DNA from: Callorhinus ursinus
Lineage: Eukaryota; Chordata; Mammalia; Carnivora; Otariidae
Length of the DNA stretch: 64,000 bases
Assembly: GCF_003265705.1 (NCBI RefSeq)
Contig: NW_020312859.1
Location: 4,482,380 to 4,546,379, forward strand
Direction: 5' to 3'
Shown: piece by piece, positions 22,910 to 34,965 of the stretch
Layout of the letters: each line of letters starts with the position of its first letter
Position numbering within the stretch: position 1 is the first letter of the stretch
Notes under the pieces: model-generated
What the model was told of the DNA's origin: nothing
Databases searched by the model: none
What the model saw: only the letters and a program-made list of their open reading frames with translations
Program-made: the position numbers and the translations under genes

Positions 22910-23135
22910 CTTCCATGCAACAAGTATTTATTGAGTAGTGGCAGGCAGCGCCGTGGGCAGTAAGCAGAGTCTCTACCCTCGTGGAAAGAGATGGTGCTGG
23001 ACTGAAGGGGAAGTGAAATTTCAGAGAGTTAGTCTAAGTAGGCAACCAACTCGGAGGAGATATCATTTAAGCAGAGACCTGAATTCAGTGTGGGGTGAGC
23101 TGTGTGAGATCTTCAGAAAGATATAAAGCCGTGGA
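22910..23135 (-). mobile_element. L2 LINE fragment, minus strand
   Basis: 'caacaagtatttattgagta' is the reversed L2 terminus, and 'ctctaccctcgtggaaagag' and 'agcagagacctgaattcagt' continue in L2 order. It lies between two L1 pieces. Confidence 0.65.
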
Positions 23136-23279
23136 ATCAGAAATGATCAGTGATCTCCTCTTTGACCTCCCACTGTGATAATGAATGAAGGCACACTTCC
23201 TAATATTGAATCATCGTGTACAGCCAAAGTAAATCTCATCTCATCAGAGTGTAGAGTTATTTGCATAGGCTGCTAGGTT
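23136..23279. other. Short unassigned stretch
   Basis: Not attributable to either neighbouring repeat. Confidence 0.3.
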
Positions 23280-23780
23280 GACAGTGTTTAATAATGAATT
23301 TTTGTATCCATATTCGTAAGTTAGTTTGTCCTGCAGATTTTTAAGTCATTTTTTGTAAAGTTTTGTTCTGTATGTTAGACTGGCTTAAAAACAGGATTTT
23401 TTTTTTAAGTCCTCTTTCCTTTTTCTATAGCCTAGTACCTTTTCACTGATGTAGGAATTATCTGCTTCTTAAAGGACTGAAAATACTCTCTCATAAAACC
23501 AGATGTCCCTGTGCTTTGGGTGTAGGAAGGGAACACAACTCACTTGGACATTCTTACGTGGTTTAGTTTATTTGATGTTTACGGATTTATTTCCTTTTTT
23601 TCTTTTTTTTTTTCAGTCAAATTTATTAGTTCCTGATTTCTTGAAAATTCATCCAGGCTTTCAAATAGGATAGTGGTAGGATTGGAAAAAATATTGTGCC
23701 ATATCATTTTAAATTTATCTTTGTCCATGGTTATTTGCCTTTTCTTGTAAATAATTTTGTATGTAATAATTTAATTAAGG
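23280..23780 (-). mobile_element. Old L1 ORF2 fragment, minus strand
   Basis: Antisense L1-like, AT-rich sequence. 'tttttgtatccatattcgta' corresponds to the L1 motif 'atttttgcatctatgttcat', and later T-rich text fits ORF2. It appears to follow the 22010-22905 fragment in L1 order. Confidence 0.55.
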
Positions 23781-24111
23781 TTTTCCCCCCGAAGTATTAT
23801 TTACATTTAATAAAAATTGCCCTTTTAGCAGGACACTGTAATGAATTTTGACAAATGTGTGCAGTTGAATTACTACCACCACTGTCAAGATACAGAATCT
23901 TTCTGTAACCCCAAAAAGTTTCCCTCTCCCAAGACTCCGGAAACCACTGACCGGATTTTTGTCCCTATTTTGTCCCTATTATGTTTCTCTATTTCCAGAG
24001 TGTCAAATAAATAGAATCTCACAGGATGTAGCTTTTTGAGTCTGATTTCTTTCATGAAGCACAATGCTTTCAATGCTTACCCCCATTAATGCATGTGTCA
24101 GTAGTTTCTTT
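23781..24111 (-). mobile_element. L1-type sequence, probably an old 3'UTR, minus strand
   Basis: 'actaccaccactgtcaagat' and 'ggatgtagctttttgagtct' resemble antisense L1M 3'UTR sequence. A short direct repeat of 'ttttgtccctat' lies near 23955-23980. Confidence 0.5.
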
Positions 24112-25380
24112 TTGTTTCCTTTTTTATTGAGATATAATTAACATATAACATTGTATTTGTTTAAGGTGTACAGCATAATGATTTGATATATGTATATAAT
24201 ACAACATGATTATCACAGTAAGTTTAGCTAACATCCATCAATTTGTTTCCCATTTGCTGAGTAATACTCCATTGTATGAATACACCAGTTTATCCATTCA
24301 TGGATGGAAATTTAGGATGCTTCCAGTTTTATCTACTTGAATATTTGTGTACAAGTCTTTGCATAGACATTTATTTTTATTTCTCTTAGGTAAATATGCA
24401 GTATTGGGTTTGCTGTGTCACATATAAAGTATATATTTAACTTTATAGGAAACCACCATTATGTTTTCCAAAGTGGCTGTACCATTTTGCATTTCTAACA
24501 GCAGTATATAAAAGTCCCAGTCATTTTGTATCCTTGTCGGGACTTTCAGTTGTCTCTCCCCCTTTGCTCTTTGGCCATCTTAATAGGTAAATGGGTAAGA
24601 GGTAAGATATCATTGTGGTTTTAATTTGGGTTTCCCTGACTAATAGCGTTGAGCATTTTTCATGTGTTGCTTCTTTCTATAGATTTTCTTTGGTGAAGTG
24701 CTTGTTCAAATCACTTGCCCATTTTAAAAAGTTGGATTATCTCATATTTTCGAGTTGTAAGAGCTCTTTATTCAGGATAGGTGTTCTCTGTTGTCCTCTG
24801 TTACATATGTGTTTTGTAAATACTTTGTTTTTGTCTGTGACATCCCTTTTTATTTCCTTAAGTGTGTCCTTTCAAGAGTAGAAATTTTTAATTTTGGTGA
24901 ACTCCAACTAATCAAAGCCTTTTTATTTTGTGCTTTTTAGGTCTTATCTAAAAAATATTGGCCTAGCCCAAGGTCACAAAGTGTTTCTTCTATGTTTTGT
25001 TTTGAGTGGATTATTGAATATGGTGTGAGGTGTGGGTGAAGGTCCATTTTTTTACATATGGATGTCTACTCCAGCACCATTGATTAAAAATACTACCCTT
25101 TCTCTTCTATGATTTATTTCCTTAAAGTTTTGGTAGAATTCCCCAATGAAACCATGTGGGTTTGGATTTTTCTTGTATGAAAGATCCTTATATTACAAAC
25201 TCAACTTATATAATAGATATAGGGATAATTGGGTTACCTAATTGCTCTTGAATGAGCTTTGATAGTTTGTGTCTTTCATATAGTTTATTTAATCTGTGCT
25301 ATCAAATTTTATTAGCATAAAGTTGCTCCATATCATTCTCTTTTTTTCCTTTTGATGTCTCAAACATCTGTAATGATGTC
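24112..25380 (-). mobile_element. Old L1 (L1MA/L1MB type), left part, minus strand
   Basis: It begins with the diagnostic antisense 3'UTR 'ttttttattgagatataatt' and 'aacatataacattgta', followed by decayed ORF2. It is interrupted at 25381 by a young L1 and resumes at 26347. Confidence 0.85.
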
Positions 25381-25395
25381 TCTGCTCTCATTCTT

Positions 25396-26331
25396 TTTTT
25401 TTAAATAGGTTCTCATTTTATTAAATTTTTTATTGTTATGTTAATCACCATATATTACATCATTAGTTTTTGGTGCAGTGTTCCATGATTCATTGTTTGT
25501 TCATAACACCCAGTGCTCCATGCAGAACGTGCCCTCCTCAATACCCATCACCAGGCTAACCCATCCCCCTACCCCCTCCCCTCTAGAACCCTCAGTTTGT
25601 TTTTCAGAGTCCATCATCTCTCATGGTTCGTCTCCCCCTCTGACATACTCCCCTTTTCTTCCTCTCCTGTTATCTTCTTCTTTTTCTTTTTTCTTAAAAT
25701 ATGTTGCGTTATTTGTTTCAGAAGTACAGATCTGTGATTCAACAGTCTTGCACAATTCACAGCGCTCACCGTAGCACATACCCTCCCCAATGTCTATCAC
25801 CCAGCCACCCCATCCCTCCCACCCCCAACCACTCCAGTAACACTCAGTTTGTTTCCTGAGATTAAGAATTCCTCATATCAGTGAGGTCATGTGATACATG
25901 TCTTTCTCTGATTGACTTATTTCACTCAGCATAACACCCTCCAGTTCCATCCACGTCGTTGCAAATGGCAAGATCTCATTCCTTTTGATGGCTGCATAAT
26001 ATTCCATTGTGTATATATACCACATCTTCTTTATCCATTCATCTGTCGATGGGCATCTTGGCTCTTTCCACAGTTTGGCTATTGTGGGCATTGCTGCTAT
26101 AAACATTGGGGTACACGTACCCCTTCGGGTCCCTACATTTGTATCTTTGGGGTAAATACCCAGTAGTGCAATTGCTGGATCGAACGGTAGCTCTAATTTC
26201 AACTGTTTGAGGAACCTCCATACTGTTTTCCAGAGGGGTTGCACCAGCTTGCATTCCCACCAACAGTGTAGGAGGGTTCCCCTTTCTCCACATCCCCGCC
26301 AACATCTGTCGTTCCCTGACTTGTTAATTTT
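25396..26331 (-). mobile_element. Young carnivoran L1, 5'-truncated, minus strand
   Basis: About 936 bases of the same family as 3307, with the C-rich 3'UTR complement at about 25560-25582. A perfect 15-bp target-site duplication, 'tctgctctcattctt', lies at 25381-25395 and 26332-26346. The flanks rejoin into one older L1. Confidence 0.93.
25873..26244 (-). pseudogene. L1 ORF2 C-terminal remnant, 123 codons
   Basis: The minus-strand frame encodes the ORF2 C-terminus without an internal stop, longer than the copy at 3741. Visible segments include '[14 protein letters not shown]', 'TIAKLWKEPRCPSTDEWIKK', 'MWYIYTMEYYAAIKRNEI' and the end 'EKDMYHMTSLI'. This region lies downstream of the reverse transcriptase domain, in the cysteine-rich C-terminal part. 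The endonuclease and catalytic polymerase motifs are missing because of 5' truncation. The apparent start is not a natural one, since the L1-like reading frame simply begins inside the truncated body. Confidence 0.92.
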
Positions 26332-26346
26332 TCTGCTCTCATTCTT

Positions 26347-27915
26347 AATATTAACAATTTGTGTCTTTTTCCTTTCATCATCAGTCTGGCTAGAGATTTG
26401 TCAATTTATTGATCTTTTCAAAGAATTAGTTTTTGGGGCGCCTGGATGGCTCAGTCATTAAGTGCCTGCCTTTGGCTCAGGTCATGATCCCAGGGTCCTG
26501 CCTGGGATCAAGCCCCGCATTGGGCTCCCTGCTCAGCGGGAGGCCTGCTTCTCCCTCTCCCACTCCCACTGTTTGTGTTCCCTCTCTCACTGTCTTTCTC
26601 TTTGTCAAATAAATAAAATCTTTTAAAAAGAGTCAGCTTTTGATTTTATTATGATTCTTCATTATTTCTCTGTTTTCAGTTTCACTGATTTCTGCTCTTT
26701 ATTATTTCCTTTCCTCTGCTTCCTTTATAGTCAATCTTCCCTTCTTTTTCTACTTTCTTAGTGTGCAGCTTACATTATTGATGTAAGAACTTTCTTACTT
26801 TCTAATGCAGGCATTTTAATGCTATAAAGTTCTGTTCAAGTACTGCTTTAGCTGGCCCCCACTATCCCACCTAATATACTTTGTTTACATTTTCAATCAA
26901 TTTAAAATACTTTCGTTTCCCTCATGATTTAGTTTTTGGCCTATGGGTTATTTATAAGTGTTTTGCGGACTGACAAATATTGGGAGACTTTCCAGATATC
27001 TTTTTGGAATTGATTTTTAGTTTAAATCCACTTTGATTGGAAAACACATTTTCTATGATTGCAGTTTCTTTTTTATTTGCTGAGATTTACTTTATAGCCC
27101 AGTATACGGTTTACTGTGGGGAGTGTGCCAGGTGCACATGAAAAGAATACATATTTTATTATGGTTAGATGTGGTGTGCTCTAAATGCTAATTAGGTCAA
27201 GTGGGTTTATAGTTTCGCTCACTCTTTCTCTAGGTGTAGTGATTGTCTCCTATTCTGTCAGTTGTGGGAGCAGTGTTGAAGTTTCTGTGAGTGGATTTGT
27301 ATATTTGTCTTTTCAGGTCTGTCAGCTTTTGTTTTATGTATTTTTGTTGTTGGGTATATTTTTGTTTTGTTTTATGTAGCTCTGTTATTAGGTGCATTTT
27401 AGAATATTTTTATATTTCTATTTTTTATTGATTTTATTAGCTGTTGGTTTGTCTGTTATGTGTTTGCTTTCCAACCAATTCAATTTTAAATATGCCTTTG
27501 AATCTACTTTTTTTATTACTTTTCATTTTATTAGTTCCTCCTTCTCCTTACCATGGATTTTCATGAGGATTTTTTTTTATTTTCAATGTTTTTTTTCTTT
27601 TTGAATTAAATGCATTCAATGATTTATTTTCACTCTTTTTGTATGTAATGAAATAGGCAGTTTTGGCAGCATTTCCTAAGTTTTTGTAGGAAACATAATA
27701 GTTATTGCTCTTTTCTAAAATTTCTGGAATGAAATGTGGTTTTGATTTTTTTTTTAATTAAATTCTGATTAGACTTTTTAAAATTCCCAAATGGTTTGGG
27801 TTTTTGTTTCTTTGTTCCTATTTGTAATTTCCTTCTAAATTTATTGAGTTGTCAGAGACTGTAGTCTGTTCTGCTTTTAAAATTTTAAAGTTTTCTTTTA
27901 ACCCAATCAGGTGGT
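26347..27915 (-). mobile_element. Old L1 (L1MA/L1MB type), right part, minus strand
   Basis: Antisense ORF2 continues from 25380 with 'cagtctggctagagatttgt', then 'gatcttttcaaagaattag', a CAN-SINE, and 'ctgctttagctggcccccac'. Decay is extensive, and the last 300 bases or so are AT-rich and hard to place. Confidence 0.8.
26436..26626 (+). mobile_element. CAN-SINE (tRNA-Lys derived), plus strand
   Basis: Head 'gggcgcctggatggctcagt', a B-box-like 'gggatcaagccccgcat', a pyrimidine-rich middle and an 'aaataaataaaatctttt' tail. An imperfect 16-bp target duplication (26420-26435 and 26627-26642) has three mismatches, so the copy is not very recent. It sits inside the old L1. Confidence 0.92.
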
Positions 27916-27919
27916 GTGA

Positions 27920-28030
27920 AAGCAGTCAAGACAAGAGGTAACAAATCTGTATGACTATTTTCCAATAAAACTATTTACAAAAACAGAAAGAAGGCAGGGT
28001 TTGGCACATGGGCTGTGCCAAACACTGTCC
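27920..28030 (+). mobile_element. Possible hAT-type MER fragment
   Basis: 'ccaataaaactatttacaaa' then 'aacagaaagaaggcagggtt' and 'tggcacatgggctgtgccaa' resembles a common non-autonomous hAT element. The last part forms a perfect 10-bp inverted repeat (27999-28008 and 28014-28023). Confidence 0.45.
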
Positions 28031-28390
28031 TGAAAGGACCAATAAAACATTAATTTGCATTATCTTCATTCTCTTATATTTCCTTTAACATTCCTTCTGA
28101 ACCTAATAGAAAACAAAATAAAATACAGTCACAAATTATTTGAGACTGCTTCACCTTTCAAATATTTTGCCTTCCAGCAACCTATTGGCATTTTTATAAC
28201 TTGAAAAATTGTTAATTCACCAATTTGTACAAATACGACATTCAGTTATTCCTGATTTAGTTCCAATTTTACTACAGTATAATAACTCCATTTTCGGACA
28301 ATAGCAACTTAGATTTAATGGATCTATCAGTTACCATCATTTCCCCTATAATTTCATTATTATATTGCAAGATAAATTATTCTTTTATCA
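28031..28390. other. Unassigned AT-rich sequence
   Basis: No family recognised. It could be further eroded L1. Confidence 0.3.
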
Positions 28391-28585
28391 GGGGCACCTG
28401 GGTGGCTCAGTTGTTAAGTGTCTGCCTTCGGCTCAGGTCATGATCCCAGGGTCCTGGGATCGAGTTCCGCATCGGGTTCCCTGCTCCGCAGGAAGCCTGC
28501 TTCTCCCTCTCCCACTCCCCCTGCTTGTGTTCCCTCTCTTGCTATGTCTCTCTCTGTCAAATAAATAAATAAAATCTTTTAAAAA
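28391..28585 (+). mobile_element. CAN-SINE, plus strand
   Basis: Well-preserved copy: 'ggggcacctgggtggctcag', then 'tgggatcgagttccgcatcg', a CT-rich region and an A-rich tail with AATAAA-type units. A 15-bp target duplication with one mismatch lies at 28369-28383 and 28586-28600. Confidence 0.95.
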
Positions 28586-28600
28586 AAGATTAATTATTCT

Positions 28601-29011
28601 ATTTTCAGATTTAACTCTCTGGTCACCCATGTATAAGCAGCATGTAATTTTCTTTTAAAAGAAAGAAATTCAGGCTGGGTTTAACAGAAAGGGTCCAGTT
28701 TCCTATTTAAGGGGTTAGCTCTTTTGGAGATCATTCTTGAAGTGCCTTGCAGATTCTCCAAATGTATTTCCAAATTTCTTTGCCAGTAGAATAGTTAGTT
28801 TTTCTTAACTTTACCATGAAAACCTTATCTTACATGATAACCAAACTTCTCCAACTAAAATACATTTATGTCTCCGTGAATTCAAGCTTTGTTACTTACC
28901 ATATACTCATAAAAAGTTAGGTCCAACTCTAGAAATCCTATTCTGTTCCACCAACTTATTCTCTGTTTCTGGGCAAATAATGTATTATTTTCTTTATAAT
29001 GACTTTATTGT
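28601..29011. other. Unassigned sequence
   Basis: AT-rich, with no confident family. It may belong to the 3' flank of the L1 that follows. Confidence 0.3.
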
Positions 29012-31815
29012 AAGCCCAGTAAAAGGAAATGGTGGTTCCTCTTTCTTTTTATAGTTGCTTTTTTTCTTTAGTGATGCCATGCAGTATTTTTCTTTCTCTG
29101 GCTTATTTCACTTACGTTATGCCCTCCAGGTTCATCCATGTTGTCACAAATGGTAGTATTTTTTTTAAGACTGAAGAATATTCCACTACATATATAGAAG
29201 AATACTCCGCTATATATTTAACTTAGACACACACACACATACACCACACACCACATTTTCTTTATCCATTTCTCTGTCAACAGAAACAGGTTGTTTTCAC
29301 ACCTTGGCCATTGGGAATAATGCTGCAATGAACAGGGGAGTATGGATTTTTCTTCAAGGTAGTGATTTCATTTCCTTTGAATATATATCCAGGCATGAGA
29401 TTGCTGGATCATATGGTAGTTCTATTTTTAATTTCTTAAGAAACCACCATATCATTTGCCATAGCAGCTGTACCAGTTTACATTTCCACCAACAGTGTAC
29501 AAGAGTTCCTTTTTCTCCACGTCTTGACCAGCATTTGTTATCTCTTGCCTTCTTGATGAAAGACATCTTAACAGGTATGAGGTGGTACCTCATTATGGTT
29601 TGATTTGCCTTTCCCTGATGATCAGTGATGTTGAGCAACTTTTCATGTACTTGCTGGCCATTTGTATGTCTTCTTGGAAAATATCTATTCAGAATAAGTT
29701 CTTTGCCTTTTTTGAATTGTGTGAGTTCCTTGCATATTTTGCATATTAATCCCTTATCACATATGTAGTTTGCAAATATTTTCTTCCATTTCATAGGTTG
29801 CATTTTCATTTTGATGGTTTCTTTTACTATTTAATTTTTTTTTTAGTTTGGTTTAATCCCGCTTGTTTATTTTTGCTTTTGCTGCCTCTGTTTGATGTCA
29901 AATACAAAAACTCATTGCTAAGACCAATGTCAAGAAGATTACCTCTCATGTTTTCTTCTAGCAATGTTATAATTTGTTTGACTTGATTTTTGCGTATGAT
30001 GTAAAAATAAGTATCTAGTTCATTCTTTTGCATGTGGATGTCCAGTTTTTCCATTATCATTTATTGAAGAGTTTATTCTTTCCCCATTGTGTATTTTTGA
30101 CAGCTTTGTCAAAAATTAATTGACCATATATGCATGGGTTTACTTCTGGGCTCTCTATTCTATTCCATTGGTCTCTGTGTCTGTTTTTATGCCAATACCA
30201 TACTGTTTTGATTACCAGAGCTTTGTAATATAATTTGAAATCAAGAAGTATGATGTTTCCAGCTTTGTTCTTCTTTCTCAGGATTTCTTTAGCTATTTGG
30301 GTTCTTTTGTGACTCCATATGAATTTCATGATTGTGTTTTCTATTTATGTGACAAATGCCATTGGAATTTTGATAGATTGCATTGAATCTATAGATGGTT
30401 TTGGGCAGCATGGACATTTTAACAATATTCTTCTAATCCATGAACATGGAATATCTTTCCACTTATCTATGACTTCTTCGGTTTTTTTCATCAGTGTTTT
30501 ATAATTTTTGTGCAGTTCTTTCACTTCCTGGGTTAAATTTATTTCTAAGTATTTTATTTCTTTTGATGCTTATTGTAAATTGAGGTTGTTTTCCTAATTT
30601 CTCTTTCCAATATTTTATTCTTAGCATATAGAAGTGCAACTGATTTTTGTATAATGATTTTGTATTTTATAGCTTTCCTGAAGTTTTTGTTTATTCTTAC
30701 TGTTTTGGTGGGGTCTTTGGGGTTTTATATATATAAGGTCATGTCGTTTGCAAGCAGAGATAATTTTACTTCTTCCTTTTTGATTTGGATGACTTTTCAT
30801 TATTTTTCTTGACTAATAGCTCTGGCTAGGACTTCTAGTAGTATGCTGAGTAAATGTGGTGAGTGTGGACATCCTTCTTTTTTCTGATCTTAGAGAAAAA
30901 GCTTTTAGCTTTTTACTGTTGAGTATTATGTTAGCTGTGAGGCTCATCATATATGGTTTTAATTATGCTGAAGGACATTCCATCTATGGAACTCTCAACT
31001 TTGTTGAGAGTTTTTAATCATGAAAGGATGTTGGATTTTGTCCAGTGGTTTTTCTATATCTGTTGAGATGATTATATAATTTTTATCTCTCATTTTGTTA
31101 ATGTGTATCACTTTTATTGATTTGTGTGTGTTGAACCATCCTTGCATCCCAGAAGTAAATCCTACATGATTATGGTGTGATAATCCTTTTAATGTACTGT
31201 TGAATTCAGTTTGCTAATATTTCGTTGAGGATTTTTGCATCTATGTTTATCAGGTATATTGGCCTGTAAATTTCTTTTATCATAGTGTCTTTGTCTGGCA
31301 TTGGAATCAGGGTAGTTCTGGCCTAATACTACCTAATACTAGGATTGAAAATGTTCCCTCCTCTTTAATGTTTTGGAAGAGTTCAAGAAGGACTGGTATT
31401 AATTCTTTAAATGTTTAGTAGAATTTGCCAGTGAAGCCATCTTTTCTTTGTTCAGAGGTTTTTGATTTAATTTCCTGTTCAGAGATTAAATTGGTCTGTT
31501 CAGATTCCCTAATTTTTTTATGATTCAGTCATAAAAGTCTTGTATGTTTCTAGGAATTCATCCATTTCTTCTAGGTTATCTAATTTGTTGTCATAAATTG
31601 TTCATAGTAGTTTCTTATGATCCTCAGTATTTGTGTGACCAGCTGTAATGTTTCCTCTTTCATTTCTTATTTTATTTGAGCTCTTCTCTCTTTCTTCTTA
31701 GTTTGTCCAGCTAAAAGTTTGTCAAATTTTATCTCCAAAAATCCAGTTCTTAGTTCCATTGATCATTTCTCTTGCATTTCTAGTCTCTACTCCTTTGTTT
31801 AGTTTCCCATGTAAA
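29012..31815 (-). mobile_element. Old eutherian L1, about 2.8 kb, minus strand
   Basis: This is the longest uninterrupted repeat in the window. It reads antisense from near the 3' end (target-like phrase 'atgccctccaggttcatcca') through most of ORF2 to 'ccattgatcatttctcttgc'. A small CA-rich tract lies near 29226-29255. Frameshifts and stops are scattered throughout. Confidence 0.92.
29354..30329 (-). pseudogene. L1 ORF2 remnant, frameshifted
   Basis: Three consecutive minus-strand frames carry the ORF2 C-terminal half. The 30057-30329 frame shows '[20 protein letters not shown]' and '[18 protein letters not shown]'. The 29827-30060 frame is more decayed. The 29354-29809 frame shows '[20 protein letters not shown]' and '[12 protein letters not shown]'. 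At least two frame shifts separate them, so no protein is made. Beyond 30329 the reverse transcriptase region continues only as broken antisense sequence. Confidence 0.9.
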
Positions 31816-31819
31816 CTTC

Positions 31820-32575
31820 AAAATAATTTGGTACTCAGTTTTATGAATTAAAGTCATAAAGACTCTGAGTGACATTAGATTCCATTACTGTTTTGGCTTT
31901 GGAAGGACTGACATATTTAGTATATTGAGTTTTCTCATTCGCATATACACTGTCTCTATTTGTTCAGGACATGTTTGTAGGTCTTCGATAAATTTTATTG
32001 TTTATTTGCTTTTTTAAAACGTTAAGTCCAATCAAATGTATTCTTCACATTATTTTAGTTTCTAATTATGAACGGTTTTTTTTTGTTTTTGATTATTGCT
32101 ATTGATCTTTATGTATTTAGGTCAGTTCTAGCCAAATAAGCAACTCCTGTATAAATTATAATAGTTTTAAAAATAGTCTCTCAGGTTTTCTCAGTTTACT
32201 GTCTCATTATATGCAGACAGATTCAGTTTTGTCCTGTCGTTCCCAGTGTTTTTCCTGGGTATTTCATTTCTTGACTAAGTGCCTTGGCATAAACCTCTGA
32301 AACAATATTAAATAGAAATAGAGATGGTGGACATGTTTGTTTTGTTCATGACTTTGGAGGAAATGGCTTCAGTATTTTACTCGTTAATGTGAGGTTTACT
32401 GAGGGTTTTTTGTTTGGTTTTGGTTTTTTTGTTTGTTTGTTTGTTTTTTAAGAGCCCTTATATTTAAGTAGTGCCCATCAATTCCTATTTTATTTAAAGT
32501 TTTCATTAGGATATTTACTGGATTTTTATTGAATGTATTTTGGTATATATATCAATGAAGACTCCGTCTATGACA
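31820..32575 (-). mobile_element. Older L1 fragment, minus strand, left part
   Basis: A separate, more diverged L1. 'aaatagaaatagagatggtg' repeats content already present in the neighbouring element near 30850, so it cannot be the same copy. It contains a TTTG-rich tract near 32410-32450. Confidence 0.6.
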
Positions 32576-32577
32576 AG

Positions 32578-33010
32578 TGCCAGGAAATCTCAAACTGGCT
32601 TAAGCAAAAAGTGAATCCATTGGCTTTAATAACTGAAAACACACAGGATAAAGCGGACTTGAGGCCAGCTTGATATAAAGGCTCAAACTGTGTCACCAGG
32701 ATCTGGTATTTCTTACAGACTGCCCTGTGGCAACTTGATAGGCTGCATCAACTCTAAAATCCGTGCATTTAGCTTCAAATCCAGCAATGGGGGAAGTGAT
32801 ATTTTCCTAGAATTCCATAAGATATCTTATTTCATCTCACTAGATTTGGAAGGGCCATCGCTTGCCCCTGAATCAGAGAATCATTATAACCAGGGTAATG
32901 TGATGTGTTGATTGGCTTAGACTTAGAGCACAAGCTTCACCACCGGACTGGGTAGAGACCCATCCAGTACTCCTCCTCTGAATGGAAAAGAGCAGGTGCA
33001 TCCCCAGGGG
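32578..33010 (+). mobile_element. Unclassified interspersed repeat, copy 1
   Basis: 'ctcaaactggcttaagcaaa' followed by 'ccattggctttaataactga' matches the opening of a mammalian repeat I recognise but cannot name with confidence. A second copy lies at 35818. It interrupts the L1 that resumes at 33120. Strand is given by convention of the opening phrase. Confidence 0.45.
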
Positions 33011-33119
33011 AAAGCTTTGGTTTTATTTACCAGCATAAGAGAAAACAAATACTACACAGCACAGTAACAGATGTCACTTCAGCATCTGTCGATTCAACCA
33101 TATGGCTCGTCCCATTAAT

Positions 33120-34420
33120 TTCTGGTAGCAATACATTGTCTTGATGTATTTGCTGATGATGAACCATCCTTTGAATAATCCTTGTTTAGTCATGGTTTAT
33201 CCCTTTGATGCACTGATTGATTCCATTTATTTAAAATTTTCCATCTGTATTCATAACTAAAATTGATCACTGGTTTATTCTTTTGCATTATTTGTATCAT
33301 ATTTTGGTGTTAAGGTTATGTTTGATACCAAATATTAATGGGAAAGTTTTCTTTATTTTTATATGGACTGAAATAATTTAAATGTCGTTAGAATTATCTT
33401 TTATTAAGGCTAGATAAAAAACAGCTGGAAAAAGGATCTAGCTTTGATAGGGTTTTTATAACAGATGTTTAAGTAACTTCTTACAGTCTTCCATGATTTT
33501 TTATTCCTTGATTGAACTTAATTTTTCCCCTAGAAATATCATTACTCTCTAGATTTTAAAATTTGTTGCTGTAGAGTTATATATAATAATCTCTTTAAAA
33601 TTATAAATTCATTTAATCTCTTTCCTATTCATGGTTACATCGCCTTTCTCTTTTCTAGTATTTTATATTATACTTTGTTTATCTTTATTTGCTTCACCAC
33701 ATGTGCATATGTTTTTCAAAGGGCCAGCTTTAGCTTTATTTACATATGTATTTTTTTCCTTTTTTATATTCTTATTTTCAGTTCTCATATTCTACTAATT
33801 TCATTTGGTTTATTTTTTTTTCTAGTTCATAAAGTTGAAATTCTTGGATCGCTTCACTCTGAGTATAGCTTTAGCTTGCTGCCACATGTTTTAGCATGAA
33901 ACAATCTCTGTCTTTTTTTATTTTTTATTTTTTAGATAATTTCCATTTGAATCTCATGTTTGATCTAAGGTGTGGGTATTTAAGATGAAGTTTCTTAACT
34001 TCCAAAAAATTAAGGCTCTCATTTTCATTGGATTAGGTTATAGTTAGAAATATGACTTGTAAAAGATTGCTGCTGTAATGGAATTTATTATGCTTTCCTT
34101 TCAGGCCAAATATATATATATATATCTATATATATATAATTACTTATATATGCTTATATATAAATATAAATATAAATATACTATATATAAATATATATTT
34201 ATTTATTTATATTTATAAATTTAAATATAAATATCAATTTAAGGAATTATATGTTTGCCTTCTATGTTGTTTATGACTATTATCCTTTTTATTTTTCTAA
34301 GTGTCAAATTCAAATGTTTTTTCAATCCTTTATATTTAACATTTTGTGTCACTTGTAATTTTTCAAACAAATGAGATGTCACCACTGAAAGATTCATGTA
34401 TGTGTTGTAGAATGGCCTCT
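33120..34420 (-). mobile_element. Older L1 fragment, minus strand, right part
   Basis: Antisense L1 resumes with 'gatgaaccatcctttgaata' and 'atggtttatccctttgatgc' and runs on through AT-rich decayed ORF sequence. It contains the TA-rich tract listed separately. Confidence 0.6.
34109..34235. repeat. (TA)n and TAAA-type AT-rich repeat
   Basis: TA runs and TAAATA units with almost no G or C. It can form cruciforms and is easily expanded. Confidence 0.9.
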
Positions 34421-34429
34421 CAGTTTTAC

Positions 34430-34535
34430 TAATGGGCAAACCAAGGTTAAGAAAGGAGAGAGGCCTTGTCCTAAGTCACAAAGTGAATCTGGTGTACTTG
34501 GGCTCTTTCTACCATACCCCATCCTCCAAGTGTCC
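34430..34535 (-). mobile_element. MIR SINE fragment, minus strand
   Basis: 'aatgggcaaaccaaggttaa' followed by 'gtcctaagtcacaaagtgaa' matches the central part of antisense MIR. Confidence 0.55.
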
Positions 34536-34589
34536 TATGATCAAATTACTTCTGTATGAAACTACAAGAATAGATGATCAGATATAGGT

Positions 34590-34965
34590 AAAAATGGAAA
34601 TAATACGTAGTTACTGGTCTAAAAAGGAAGAGTTAATAAATGTTGGGGAGTCTGTGGGTGTGAGTTCTCCTTCACTCAGTGACCCAAGTTCTTCCTATTT
34701 GGTGTGTCCATCATCCCCTAGGGCATTTGAGTGTCTGCAGGATCTGGCTGTCAGACAAGGGAAGAGGGAGAGAGGGATGGATTTCACATGGGGTTTTCTG
34801 AGCAGACCGAGGAGCGGCGTACATCACTTCCACCCTCTTTTTCCATTGCCAGAACTCAGTCATATGGCCTTAGTGCACAGTTAAGTGCATAACTTTGTCT
34901 AACTGTGTGGCCAGAAGAATGGAGTTCGGTGAACATCGATCTAGTCTCTACCATATCTTGTTCTT
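34590..34965 (+). mobile_element. Unclassified LTR-like repeat, copy 1
   Basis: The phrase 'attgccagaactcagtcata' followed by 'tggcc' resembles a mammalian medium-reiterated repeat, probably an LTR. A similar phrase occurs at 49862-49965. Boundaries are rough. Confidence 0.35.

Noticed and set aside
27999..28023. 10-bp inverted repeat resembling an NFI site (TTGGC...GCCAA)
   Set aside because: The spacing between half-sites is 11, not 5, and the sequence looks derived from a hAT-type repeat.
30990..31012. 10-bp inverted repeat (AACTCTCAAC / GTTGAGAGTT)
   Set aside because: It lies inside old L1 ORF2 sequence, where one arm is close to the L1 consensus, so it is best explained as a chance mutation of the other arm.
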